64,000 nt of DNA, taken from Virgibacillus oceani (lineage in GTDB: Bacteria > Bacillota > Bacilli > Bacillales > Amphibacillaceae). Below the pieces are notes generated by a model, which was given only the letters and a program-made list of their open reading frames with translations, had not been told where the DNA came from and did not search any database. The translations under genes and the position numbers were made by a program. Below are positions 53,787-61,978 of this stretch, piece by piece. The stretch lies in assembly GCF_014638995.1 (NCBI RefSeq), contig NZ_BMFR01000007.1, forward strand, positions 111,003 to 175,002, in the 5' to 3' direction. Position 1 is the stretch's first letter. The number at the start of each line of letters is the position of its first letter.

Positions 53787-55400
53787 ATGTTTTCTTTTAA
53801 CCATCAATCGTATCCATATGCTAATACACGAAATGCAACATATGCAAAAAATGGGATGGTAGCAACATCTCAGCCGCTTGCTTCCCAGGCTGGATTAGAT
53901 ATATTGAAACAAGGTGGAAATGCAATAGATGCTGCGATAGCTACAGCAGCATGTCTTACGGTTGTTGAACCAACTTCTAATGGGATTGGCGGAGATGCCT
54001 TTGCATTAGTCTGGACGAAGGGTGAATTACATGGACTAAATGGAAGCGGCCGATCACCTAAAAGTATTTCCATCGATGCTGTGAAGGAGGCAGGGCACGA
54101 AGAAATTCCAAAGTATGGATGGATACCTGTTACTGTACCAGGTGCACCTGGTACATGGGCAGAGCTTTCCAATAAATTTGGAAAGCTGCCATTAACGAAG
54201 GTGTTAAAGCCTGCTATTACGTATGCATCTGAAGGCTTTCCAGTTTCTCCGACATTAAGCAGGTTCTGGGGAAGGACATACAATGTTTTTAAAAAGGAAC
54301 TAAAGGATGACGTTTTCACCAATTGGTTTGATACATTTGCACCAAGGGGAAGAGCACCGCAAACTGGTGAAATATGGTCATCACTTGATCATGCGGAGAC
54401 ACTGCAGGCAATAGCTGATTCAAATGCAGAGTCGTTTTATAAGGGGAAGTTAGCTGATAGAATTGCCAGTTTTTCAAAGGAAAATGGCGGCTACTTAACC
54501 TCCGGGGACCTTGCAGAATTTGAAGCGGAGTGGGTAACACCAATCAATGTTACTTATCGAGGCTATGATGTCTGGGAAATCCCGCCAAATGGACAGGGAA
54601 TTATCGCACTACAGGCGTTAAATATATTAAAAGGATTTAAATTTGCCGAAAAAGAATCTGCAGACACCTATCATAAGCAAATTGAAGCTATAAAACTAGC
54701 ATTCGCGGATGGGCATAAACACGTAACCGAAGAAAATTGTATGACGTGCACAACGAGTGATTTATTATCCGAAGATTACGGGGAATTACGCAGAAAGCTT
54801 ATTGGTGTGGAGGCATTACTTCCTGAAGCTGGCGAACCTTCTTTAAGTGGAACTGTTTATTTGGCAGCGGCCGATAATGAAGGTAATATGGTTTCATTTA
54901 TACAAAGTAACTATATGGGGTTTGGTTCCGGGTTAGTTGTTCCAGGTACAGGGATCGCCTTGCAAAACCGAGGGCATAATTTTTCAATGGATCCCAATCA
55001 TGTAAACGCGTTAGCAGGCGGCAAGAGAACCTATCATACCATTATTCCAGGATTTTTAACAAAGGGAGAGAAGCCCATTGGTCCATTTGGGGTAATGGGA
55101 GGATTTATGCAACCGCAGGGACATGTTCAAGTCGTTATGAATACAATTGATTTTGGACTAAATCCACAAGCGGCCTTAGATGCTCCACGCTGGCAGTGGA
55201 TGAAAGAAAAAACGGTCGAGGTTGAAAACAGATTTCAGCATCATCTTGCAACAGGTTTAGCGGAAAAGGGTCATGATGTTCGAATTGCACTTGAGCCAAA
55301 CAGTTTTGGGCGTGGGCAGATTATCTGGCGGGATCCCGATTCGGGTGTGTTAATAGGTGGTACAGAATCAAGAACTGACGGTACTGTTGCTGCATGGTAA
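53787..55400 (+). CDS. ywrD: Gamma-glutamyltransferase family protein (YwrD-like)
   Basis: 537 aa. N-terminal nucleophile hydrolase fold with self-cleavage and catalytic Thr356 in SLSGTVYLAA, preceded by the large-subunit motif GIGGDAFALVW. Glutamyl-binding residues are conserved in part (NRGHNFS). There is no signal peptide, so it acts inside the cell on imported substrate, unlike secreted GGT. It lies 55 bases after ATPase 2 and before two ChrA-like proteins, as in B. subtilis ywrABCD. Likely substrate: glutathione or other gamma-glutamyl peptides taken up by the transporter. Confidence 0.88.
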   Translation: MFSFNHQSYPYANTRNATYAKNGMVATSQPLASQAGLDILKQGGNAIDAAIATAACLTVVEPTSNGIGGDAFALVWTKGELHGLNGSGRSPKSISIDAVKEAGHEEIPKYGWIPVTVPGAPGTWAELSNKFGKLPLTKVLKPAITYASEGFPVSPTLSRFWGRTYNVFKKELKDDVFTNWFDTFAPRGRAPQTGEIWSSLDHAETLQAIADSNAESFYKGKLADRIASFSKENGGYLTSGDLAEFEAEWVTPINVTYRGYDVWEIPPNGQGIIALQALNILKGFKFAEKESADTYHKQIEAIKLAFADGHKHVTEENCMTCTTSDLLSEDYGELRRKLIGVEALLPEAGEPSLSGTVYLAAADNEGNMVSFIQSNYMGFGSGLVVPGTGIALQNRGHNFSMDPNHVNALAGGKRTYHTIIPGFLTKGEKPIGPFGVMGGFMQPQGHVQVVMNTIDFGLNPQAALDAPRWQWMKEKTVEVENRFQHHLATGLAEKGHDVRIALEPNSFGRGQIIWRDPDSGVLIGGTESRTDGTVAAW

Positions 55401-55434
55401 CAGCCAGCAAGAATAATCTTAAGGAATGTTGTTT

Positions 55435-56016
55435 ATGAAAAAGCATTGGGATATTTTTATAGCATTTTTTAGGATTGCTATGCTTGGATATGGTGGTGGA
55501 CCAGGTTCCATTCCACTAATCCACAAAGAAGTGGTAGACAAATATAAATGGATGAGTGATGAAGACTTTGGGGATATATTAGCTTTGGCTAATACATTGC
55601 CTGGTCCGATTGCTACCAAATTAGCAGGATATATCGGGTATCGGGTATCCGGATTTTGGGGAATGCTGAACGCTATTCTAGTTACTATTCTACCGACAAT
55701 TGTTTTGATGATTGTCCTTCTTACTTCATTATCATCCATTAAGGATTTACATTGGGTTAATGGAATGACGGCAGCTGTTATACCAGTAGTTGGTGTGATG
55801 CTAGCAGTGTTAACGTGGCAGTTTTTCCATAAAGCTGTACAAGGCATGGGCTGGTTACAGACGAGTATGATGTCTGTTGTGATTTTTGTATTGCTGTATG
55901 TTGCAGGTGTACATCCTGGGATTCTAATCGGACTCTTACTCGTTGCTGCTTTAGTTAAAAAGGATAAATCGGAGCAAAAAACAAAACAAAATGTCAGGGT
56001 TAAGAAAGGGAGTTAA
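55435..56016 (+). CDS. ywrB: Half-size ChrA family protein (YwrB-like)
   Basis: 193 aa from the ATG at 55435 (AAGGA ten bases before). One ChrA half: FFRIAMLGYGGGPGSIPLIH signature, ALANTLPGPIATKLAGYIGY, about five or six membrane spans and a basic tail. Paired short ChrA proteins are thought to assemble as a heterodimer. Placed after a peptidase and peptide transporter, so chromate may not be the natural substrate. Confidence 0.85.
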   Translation: MKKHWDIFIAFFRIAMLGYGGGPGSIPLIHKEVVDKYKWMSDEDFGDILALANTLPGPIATKLAGYIGYRVSGFWGMLNAILVTILPTIVLMIVLLTSLSSIKDLHWVNGMTAAVIPVVGVMLAVLTWQFFHKAVQGMGWLQTSMMSVVIFVLLYVAGVHPGILIGLLLVAALVKKDKSEQKTKQNVRVKKGS

Positions 56017-56018
56017 CA

Positions 56019-56546
56019 ATGAAGTATTGGCACATATTTTTAGCCTTTTTTATCCCGGGAATTCTTGGCTATGGCGGTGGACCTGCTTCCATTCCACTTG
56101 TAGAAAATGAAGTTGTAAAGCGATATGAATGGATGAATGTCCAGGATTTCAGTGAAATGCTTGCGCTTGCTAATTCATTACCTGGGCCGATTGCAACGAA
56201 AATGGCAGGTTTTATCGGTTATGATGAGGGAGGCATTCTAGGGTCTCTGGTTGGTGTTTTTGCTGCTGTTGCACCTTCGCTAATAATACTAATTTTATTA
56301 TTAGGAGTACTTTATAAACATAAAGATTCGAGTAAGGTAAAACGATTAACATTGTACGTTCGCCCGGTTATTGCTATCTTACTTGGTATTATGGCATGGC
56401 GATTTTTCCAAGAGTCCTATGTAGGAATTGGTTTTTGGCAGACAGCTTTCATTATAATCAGCAGTTATTTATTAATTGAGCGAATGAGGGTGCATCCAGC
56501 ATTTGTAATTGGTGCAGCTTTTGTGTATGGCGGGTTTTTATTGTAA
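56019..56546 (+). CDS. ywrA: Half-size ChrA family protein (YwrA-like)
   Basis: 175 aa, ATG after AAAGGGAG and only 2 bases after the previous gene. Same signature (FFIPGILGYGGGPASIPLVE, ALANSLPGPIATKMAGFIGY) with about five spans. Second subunit of the paired transporter. After it, no clear terminator; about 150 bases of spacer before cwlJ. Confidence 0.85.
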   Translation: MKYWHIFLAFFIPGILGYGGGPASIPLVENEVVKRYEWMNVQDFSEMLALANSLPGPIATKMAGFIGYDEGGILGSLVGVFAAVAPSLIILILLLGVLYKHKDSSKVKRLTLYVRPVIAILLGIMAWRFFQESYVGIGFWQTAFIIISSYLLIERMRVHPAFVIGAAFVYGGFLL

Positions 56547-56676
56547 TACCTAATCATACTAAGAGTTTAGGTCAATCTGGAAATGACCCCTCGGCACCGG
56601 GCTGGCGCACATGAGGGATAGATTCATCCTTCATACATAAAACCGATGGCATTTAAAAGAAGCATTATTTAATGAC

Positions 56677-56704
56677 ATATTAAAACAGGCTATTTTCATA
56701 TAAT
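56677..56704 (+). promoter_or_regulatory. Possible sigma-E promoter of cwlJ
   Basis: CATATAAT (56697-56704) fits the sigma-E -10 consensus (CATACAAT), with ATATT about 15 bases upstream (56677-56681). cwlJ is sigma-E controlled in B. subtilis, which agrees. Confidence 0.45.
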
Positions 56705-56722
56705 GTCTTGGGGTGAATAAAA

Positions 56723-57157
56723 ATGTCAATCGTAAAATATACAAGTGCAGATGTTAATTTAATGGCAAGGATGATGAGAGCGGAGGCAGTGGGTGAGGGG
56801 AAACAAGGGATGCTGTATGTTGGAAATGTAATTGTTAACCGAACGAAAGCGGATTGTTTAGATTTTAAAGATGTACGAACAATTCGTGAAGTCATTTTTC
56901 AAGTACAGGGAGGAAATTATTCGTTTGAAGCTGTCCAGAAGGGTAATGTATTTTATCAACGAGCGAGAGAAAGTGAAAAAAAGCTGGCAAGAAAGAATTT
57001 GAATTTTTGGAGGCAGCATCCGGCGAAATTTGCTCTCTGGTATTTCAATCCATATGCCCCATGTCCTCCAACTTGGTACGGCCAACCTTTAACCGGTCAA
57101 TTTAAAAATCATTGTTATTATGAACCAGCGGCCGGAACCTGTCCCAGTGTTTATTGA
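56723..57157 (+). CDS. cwlJ: Spore cortex-lytic enzyme CwlJ
   Basis: 144 aa, ATG after GGGGTG. Hydrolase_2/SleB catalytic domain: RMMRAEAVGEGKQGMLYVGN with catalytic Glu21, VNRTKADCLDF, and FALWYFNPYAPCPPTWYGQP near the end. The length equals CwlJ of B. subtilis (142 aa). It degrades cortex peptidoglycan during germination, usually with GerQ. A decayed partial copy lies at 60350. Confidence 0.93.
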   Translation: MSIVKYTSADVNLMARMMRAEAVGEGKQGMLYVGNVIVNRTKADCLDFKDVRTIREVIFQVQGGNYSFEAVQKGNVFYQRARESEKKLARKNLNFWRQHPAKFALWYFNPYAPCPPTWYGQPLTGQFKNHCYYEPAAGTCPSVY

Positions 57158-57463
57158 GTCATTTTATCACATTTTTAGAAAAAAGCTTGCTGCGTTAGTG
57201 AACAAGGTCAATAATTTTTGTATTAATCTTATAAAGATTATATTAAAATGCTCTGATGTTGTGGTAGTACCTGCGAACCCATAACCACGAAAGAATAGAA
57301 GGGTTTAGTATCCTGTGTTCCATGTTGCACAGGAATGTTATTTCCAAAAAATGATCCTCTGCATTTGGCACAATTGTATAGTAAAAGAGATGGGTTCAAT
57401 TCTCCTATTTTAAAGTAATGCTGTTTAGCCCTGCTTATAGCCGGGCTAAACAGTTATTTAACT
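57158..57463. other. Gap with two hairpins
   Basis: TCCTGTG/CACAGGA (about 57311-57334) is a hairpin without a T-run, perhaps the end of cwlJ. CTGTTTAGCCC (57421-57431) and GGGCTAAACAG (57443-57453) form a strong stem, most likely the terminator of the converging hydrolase gene. A second fold, GTGGT with ACCAC near 57260-57288, is too short to judge. No gene seen. Confidence 0.6.
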
Positions 57464-58345
57464 TTAGCAGCCCTTTATAAATTCACCTATTGCGCCTGCA
57501 ACTTTTTCAGGCTCTTCTTCTGCGGAAAAATGCCCACAGTTTTCAATTACTTTTGCTTTGATATGCTGGAAGCCGTTTTCAGAAAACCCCCTCATGTATG
57601 TTTCAATATCTATCTGTTCATCTTCTCCGCGCAGGTAAAGAACAGGAATGGACACCTTTTGATCCTTTAAAGCAACATTATCTTTTTGATCCTGAGGAAA
57701 CCACCGGTAAAAATCAAATCCCGCTTTCAAAGCGTCTGGGCGGATATAGGCATCGGTATATAATTTTTTGCGAGCATCATCCATCTTCTTATCCTTTCCT
57801 GCTAATACATCATAAAAATAGGAAAAATACAGAAATTCATTACCAGAAACAAGCCGTTCAGGTAATTCAGGTATAGAATGAAAAGCAAAATGCCAAATGT
57901 AAGGGTTGCTCTTTACCGTATCCCACGGTTCAACTCCAGGGATGACAACATTCATAATGACCGCACGGCTAATTATAGTTGGGTAATTCTTCAAAAAGGC
58001 ATAGGTGATCTGCCCGCCTACATCACATCCGACTAATGTGACATCGGTTAAATCCATAGTTTCCATAACACCACGGACACATGCTGCAATAGTGCGCTTG
58101 CTGTAAGATTTTAGTGGAACCTCTGATTCTCCAATCCCTGGCAAATCGATGGCTATTACATGATAATCCTCAGAAAGAATCGTCATAACAGTTTCAAACT
58201 CCAACCAGCAAGTTGGCCATCCATGAATAAAAAATAGTGCCGGCTTTGAAATAGAGCCACTTTCAACTACATGGATAGGGATTCCACTGACCATAACTTT
58301 CCTATGTGTGAAGTGTGGTTTTGTGCCTATTTCCGTATTTACCAT
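57464..58345 (-). CDS. Alpha/beta hydrolase of the epoxide hydrolase/dehalogenase type
   Basis: 293 aa from the ATG at 58345 on the minus strand, preceded by AAGGAGTGAG; the longer frame has no site. Oxyanion motif HGWP (41-44) and nucleophile elbow VGCDVGGQ with Asp108 instead of Ser, both pointing to epoxide hydrolases or haloalkane dehalogenases; the catalytic His lies in NCGHFSAEEEP near the end. A cap domain occupies about residues 135-225. Cytoplasmic. The reaction is inferred from the Asp nucleophile and HGxP. Confidence 0.82.
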   Translation of the reverse strand: MVNTEIGTKPHFTHRKVMVSGIPIHVVESGSISKPALFFIHGWPTCWLEFETVMTILSEDYHVIAIDLPGIGESEVPLKSYSKRTIAACVRGVMETMDLTDVTLVGCDVGGQITYAFLKNYPTIISRAVIMNVVIPGVEPWDTVKSNPYIWHFAFHSIPELPERLVSGNEFLYFSYFYDVLAGKDKKMDDARKKLYTDAYIRPDALKAGFDFYRWFPQDQKDNVALKDQKVSIPVLYLRGEDEQIDIETYMRGFSENGFQHIKAKVIENCGHFSAEEEPEKVAGAIGEFIKGC

Positions 58346-58504
58346 TTTCTCACTCCTTAAAAGTAACTTAGCAGTAGTATAGCCTGTAAAATATGACAAC
58401 AGTGTGTCATGTTAGTTTTTATTCATCGATCTTTTCCAGAAGCAGACTATCAGACAATTATTTACCGATGCCAAATGCACAATGAGTCCCTTATTATAAT
58501 AAAT

Positions 58505-58561
58505 TTGACATGACACTAAATGGTGTCGTATGATTATTATCAAATAGGACACCATTTAGTG
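58505..58561 (+). promoter_or_regulatory. Promoter and operator of the arsR-type operon
   Basis: TTGACA (58505-58510), 18-base spacer, TATGAT (58529-58534). CACTAAATGGTGTC (58514-58527) overlaps the spacer and is matched exactly, inverted, by GACACCATTTAGTG (58548-58561) just past the -10. Each arm contains a smaller dyad (GACAC-N6-GTGTC). A repressor bound here would block transcription. Confidence 0.8.
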
Positions 58562-58590
58562 CCGTTTTATTTTATTAGAGGGGGTGGAGA

Positions 58591-58926
58591 GTGGTATTGA
58601 ACGAAAAGGGAGTGGAAAGAGACGTTTATGATGCAGTGGCGGATTCATCACGGCGTAAACTGCTTCGCTTGCTAGCCGACGAGGATGAACTGCCGCTCTA
58701 TGATTTAACTGTTCATTTCAACATGGGGCGCACTGCAGTTTCCAAGCATTTGGCAATCTTAAAAGAGGCCGGACTTGTGACAAGCAGAAAGGCAGGCAGG
58801 GAAACGAGGTATCGGCTAAATGCTGATCCCTTAAAGGAAATCAAAGACTGGGTGACTTTTTACGAGAAATTTTGGATTGATCGGGTGGACCGATTAAAAA
58901 ACTTATTAGGAGAGGATAACGAATGA
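58591..58926 (+). CDS. ArsR family repressor
   Basis: 111 aa, GTG start (GAGGGGGTGGAG just before). Winged helix with LYDLTVHFNMGRTAVSKHLA, then ILKEAGLVTSRKAGRETRYR. No metal-binding ELCVCDL motif, so it belongs to the non-metal group that controls SRPBCC-type genes (compare SdpR/YdfF-like autorepressors). It overlaps the next gene by 4 bases and presumably binds the operator at 58514-58561. Confidence 0.9.
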   Translation: MVLNEKGVERDVYDAVADSSRRKLLRLLADEDELPLYDLTVHFNMGRTAVSKHLAILKEAGLVTSRKAGRETRYRLNADPLKEIKDWVTFYEKFWIDRVDRLKNLLGEDNE

Positions 58927-59336
58927 AAGCGGATGTATCATTAGATTTTCAATTTACAAGTTCAATCGAGCAGGTGTGGCACGCATTAACTGATTCGGAA
59001 ATGCTTGCAAAATGGATATGGGAAAATGATTTTAAACCAGTTGTGGGACATAAATTTCAATTTCGGGCAGAGCCGAATGAATGGTGGAATGGAATTGTTG
59101 ATTGTGAGGTACTTGAAGTGGAGGAGCCTCATAAATTATCTTACATTTGGGCCAGTGCAGGCGAAACCACTACGATTACATGGACATTGAATAAGGAATC
59201 AGATGGAACCACTCATCTGCATTTTGATCAATCTGGATTTAGTGAAGAAACGAAAGCAAGAAAAGGAGCCATCGAGGGAGCTAAATATAGTTGGATGACG
59301 TTTGGTGAACAGCTTGAGAAAGTGTTGGAACAATAA
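58923..59336 (+). CDS. SRPBCC/AHSA1 domain protein
   Basis: 137 aa, ATGA overlap with the ArsR gene. Activator of Hsp90 ATPase homolog-1-like fold: FTSSIEQVWHALTDSEMLAK, then W-W-N-G-I-V-D-C-E-V-L-E-V-E-E-P-H-K-L-S-Y and a C-terminal long helix (GAKYSWMTFGEQLEKVLEQ). Proteins of this group bind hydrophobic small molecules. The ArsR-SRPBCC pair is common in Bacillus and usually a detox or signalling unit of unknown ligand. Confidence 0.88.
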   Translation: MKADVSLDFQFTSSIEQVWHALTDSEMLAKWIWENDFKPVVGHKFQFRAEPNEWWNGIVDCEVLEVEEPHKLSYIWASAGETTTITWTLNKESDGTTHLHFDQSGFSEETKARKGAIEGAKYSWMTFGEQLEKVLEQ

Positions 59337-59400
59337 TCTCATTCGGACTAAAATCATCATCCTTTACTGAATTAAACGGGATAGGAAAAGGAGATCAATC

Positions 59401-60111
59401 ATGAGTTTTAAAGATATCTTTGGGATATTCAATAAAAGAGAATTAATATTTAAAGAAAGCTATAAGGAATCTGAAAATGTATATACATTTGTCTTTGATA
59501 AAGATAAAGATGCGGAATGGAAAGCAGGACAGCATGGTTTGTTTACAATTACCCATAAAAAGATTAAAAATCCGATTAAGCCATTCAGTTTGGTTGCCGC
59601 TCCCACAGAGAATACCATTAAAATAACAACAAAAATCAGTGATAGCCCAAGTGAATTTAAAAAGGCACTAATGGAATTGGAAAAGGGAATGAAAATAAAG
59701 ATGGCTGGACCTGTAGGGGGTTTTTATGTAAAGGAGCCCCATAAACCTACCCTTTTGATCGCGGGTGGAATGGGGATTACGCCATTCCGGTCGATTTTAA
59801 AACAACTGGAGGCAGAAGAAAATAGGGTTGAGCAGCAAATTAACCTGCTATATATGGATAGTGATGGGACATATCTATTTAAAGATGAATTTGATACGAT
59901 TGCAAATAATAATCCATTAATAAAGGTAACGTACCTTGATTCCAGGGAAGAATTACATCAGGAGATAGATGCTTTTGCTGCCTCCAATACGAACAATGGC
60001 AAATACTTTATTGCCGGCCCGAAGTCCATGGTCACTTCCATCTCAGACCACTTGCAACATAATAATATTTCAAAACGTAATATTAAAAAAGATGCCTTTT
60101 TTGGATATTAG
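59401..60111 (+). CDS. Ferredoxin-NADP reductase-like flavoprotein
   Basis: 236 aa, ATG after AAAAGGAG. FAD-binding beta barrel with KPFSLVAAP (about 60-68), then the NAD(P) fold with LLIAGGMGITPFRS (118-131) and the closing YFIAGPKSMV. No iron-sulfur domain is fused. It is a cytoplasmic oxidoreductase likely needing a separate electron partner. It is 64 bases after the SRPBCC gene and may share its operon. Confidence 0.85.
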   Translation: MSFKDIFGIFNKRELIFKESYKESENVYTFVFDKDKDAEWKAGQHGLFTITHKKIKNPIKPFSLVAAPTENTIKITTKISDSPSEFKKALMELEKGMKIKMAGPVGGFYVKEPHKPTLLIAGGMGITPFRSILKQLEAEENRVEQQINLLYMDSDGTYLFKDEFDTIANNNPLIKVTYLDSREELHQEIDAFAASNTNNGKYFIAGPKSMVTSISDHLQHNNISKRNIKKDAFFGY

Positions 60112-60349
60112 CGGCACCCAATACCGCATCTTGCAAATCTATCATAGGTCGAATGGAAGAATAGTTGACTAGGATGGAATTAACGGGAGCTACTGTTATG
60201 GCTAATTTCTCAGTAAAAAACTGATAAATTGGCCTATTTTTTCCTGTATTTTAGGTGCTGTATAGAGATATTCCGTAAAAACATAAAGCATTATTATAAA
60301 CAATAACTTGAATATAAGCTTTTTTTCATACTATATTTGAGGTGAAAAA
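60112..60349 (+). other. Gap with a weak hairpin
   Basis: An imperfect hairpin (GCTAATTTCTCAGT near 60200 with ACTGATAAATTGGC near 60220, then T-rich sequence) may terminate the flavoprotein gene. CATACTAT at 60327-60334 resembles a sigma-E -10 box before the cwlJ remnant. No gene. Confidence 0.45.
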
Positions 60350-60466
60350 ATGGCAAAAGTAAAATACAAAAGTTCAGATGTTGCCTTAATGGCTAGGATA
60401 ACGAGGGAGAAGCGGTAGGCGAAGGAAAACAGGGTATGCTATATGTTGGAAATGTAATTGTTAATG
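60350..60466 (+). pseudogene. Truncated second cwlJ copy
   Basis: Starts with its own ATG and ribosome site (GAGGTG): MAKVKYKSSDVALMARITRE, then a frameshift near 60403; the other frame gives EAVGEGKQGMLYVGNVIVN. This is the first 40 residues of CwlJ, clearly related to the intact gene at 56723, and stops abruptly at about 60466 where the palindromic repeat begins. The catalytic Glu region is present but the rest is lost. Confidence 0.88.
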
Positions 60467-60467
60467 G

Positions 60468-60520
60468 ACCGCATGAAATCAAATTTGAGGATTTTGATTT
60501 CATGGGTTTATTTTTTGTGG
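60468..60520. repeat. Second copy of the CCGCATGAAATCAAA palindrome
   Basis: ACCGCATGAAATCAAATTTG (60468-60487) with the inverted arm TTTTGATTTCATGGGTTT (about 60492-60510), then a T-run. It matches the palindrome at 31513 except for a few central bases (loop GAGGA). It sits exactly where the cwlJ remnant breaks off. Confidence 0.8.
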
Positions 60521-60626
60521 TTTGTACTATGTTGGATTAGGATTGAACATATTTTTTAACGTCCTTTTTACATAATTATTTGATTTACCATGGAAATTGT
60601 ATTTTTTGTTGAGGGAGGTGGAGCCT

Positions 60627-60731
60627 GTGGATATAATGAGCGTTCTAATGCTGATGGTATCTTTCGGCATGTTAATAGCGTTTATTATGTCCGATAAAAA
60701 TAAAAAAGTAACCCCTCTTGTGTTTGTGTAG
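60627..60731 (+). CDS. Probable type I toxin (holin-like small membrane peptide)
   Basis: 34 aa: GTG at 60627 after GAGGGAGGTGGAG, stop TAG 60729-60731. The peptide reads MDIMSVLMLMVSFGMLIAFI then MSDKNKKVTPLVFV: a single membrane span and a basic tail, the pattern of the putative holin-like toxins (BsrE/BsrG/TxpA-type) of Bacillus type I toxin-antitoxin loci. An exceptionally strong ribosome site and a hairpin CCCC-tcttgat-GGGG just downstream (about 60761-60775) fit. An antisense RNA from the minus strand (60730-60880) would be the antitoxin but is not proven. Confidence 0.65.
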   Translation: MDIMSVLMLMVSFGMLIAFIMSDKNKKVTPLVFV

Positions 60732-60927
60732 GCCATTGAGGGATTACTGTCTCTAAGTGTGCCTTGCCCCTCTTGATGGGGTTCGATCTATTGTGACCGA
60801 TCCATGTAACAGCATGGAAGGTTTTACGATACACTATATATTCAAAATCAAAATATTGATACACAACCGTAAAGTTTACATGAATAATCACAATTCGACC
60901 TTATAACGTAATTGATTCCCTATCAGG
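60732..60927. other. Region expected to hold an antisense RNA
   Basis: Between the toxin-like gene and the converging lysR. AACCCCTC (60709-60716) can pair with GATGGGGTT (about 60769-60777), and CATGTAACAGCATG forms a small hairpin near 60804-60817. On the minus strand A/T-rich hexamers (TATAGT near 60835) are possible promoter elements. No protein gene is supported. Confidence 0.35.
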
Positions 60928-61839
60928 CTAAACGGCTTTATTCCCATCTTCTGCAGCAATAATTTCCCTTGCTGCCTCTATGAAAGCTGACAGGATTGGG
61001 GATAGCCACTTGTCTTTATGCCATAGCATCTGTGTATAGACATGCAGTTCCGGAATTTGCCATGGAAGTGCCACAAGTTCGCCGCGTTCAACTTCTGCTT
61101 TCGTGGTTATTTCAGGGAGAAAGGCTATACCGATTCCCGTAATGGCACATTGTTTAATCGCTTCTGCATTTTGAAACTCTAAATACGTAATACTATCAAT
61201 ACCCTTTTGCTCAAATGACCGGTCAAACATGGTTCGATAGGTACAGCCCTTTTCATTTACCAAGAACACTTCACCGTGAAAATCGCCTTGCTGCAGTACA
61301 GTTTGTTTTGCAAGTGGATGGTCCGGTGCTGCGAAAAAGCGGAAAGTTTCTTCTAGTAACGGTTCCACCGCAAGACCGCTTGAACGTATTGGTTCATCAA
61401 GCATAAATACAACATCCGCTGTTCCCTCAAAAAGCGTTTGCTTGAGCTCCTGATTGGGAACGGAGCGGAAAATGAGACGGACTCCAGGATAACGTGAGCG
61501 AAATAGGTGAAAGACATCTGGAAGACGATAGGCACAAAGAACCTCGTTGGCGCTTATCGTAAGGGTGCCGCCTAGATTTTCGGTGTCATGAACGGAGCTG
61601 CGAGCTTCATCCAATTTGTTTAAAACGACTTGGATATGGGTTAAAAAGCGCTTTCCAGCAGTTGTGAGCACGAGCTGTTTACCCAAACGGTCAAAAAGAC
61701 GAACGCCAAGCTCATCCTCCAATGCTTTTATTTGCATCGTGACATTGGAGGGGACATAGTTCAGCGCCTCTGCAGCCCGAGTGAAATTTAAAGTTGAAGC
61801 AACTGTTTGGAACGTTTTCAGTTGACGTAATTCCATCAT
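60928..61839 (-). CDS. LysR family transcriptional regulator
   Basis: 303 aa. Helix-turn-helix residues 1-60 (LRQLKTFQTVASTLNFTRAA, ALNYVPSNVTMQIKALEDEL) and periplasmic-binding-like effector domain 90-295. Divergent from the MetX-like gene at 61979; the 139-base gap holds the promoter and palindrome that it probably binds. ATG pair after AGGAGG on the minus strand. The effector is unknown. Confidence 0.92.
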   Translation of the reverse strand: MMELRQLKTFQTVASTLNFTRAAEALNYVPSNVTMQIKALEDELGVRLFDRLGKQLVLTTAGKRFLTHIQVVLNKLDEARSSVHDTENLGGTLTISANEVLCAYRLPDVFHLFRSRYPGVRLIFRSVPNQELKQTLFEGTADVVFMLDEPIRSSGLAVEPLLEETFRFFAAPDHPLAKQTVLQQGDFHGEVFLVNEKGCTYRTMFDRSFEQKGIDSITYLEFQNAEAIKQCAITGIGIAFLPEITTKAEVERGELVALPWQIPELHVYTQMLWHKDKWLSPILSAFIEAAREIIAAEDGNKAV

Positions 61840-61893
61840 GCGTTCCTCCTTTTACTATCAATAAAATTGAATGTGACGTTTAAATTTATTCAC

Positions 61894-61922
61894 TTGTATT
61901 GATGGTACCATTGATCTATACT
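61894..61922 (+). promoter_or_regulatory. Promoter of the MetX-like gene with palindrome
   Basis: TTGTAT (61894-61899), 17-base spacer, TATACT (61917-61922). ATGGTACCAT (61902-61911) lies in the spacer and is extended by ATTG on its left and TGAT on its right, a likely LysR binding element. Confidence 0.6.
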
Positions 61923-61978
61923 AACAACAAGAAATACATTCTAAATGAATGGTTTCATTTCGAAAGGAGCGAATTACA

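Noticed and set aside
57255..57340. Possible structured RNA after cwlJ
   Set aside because: Several short pairings can be drawn, but no known RNA family pattern or consistent stem set was found.
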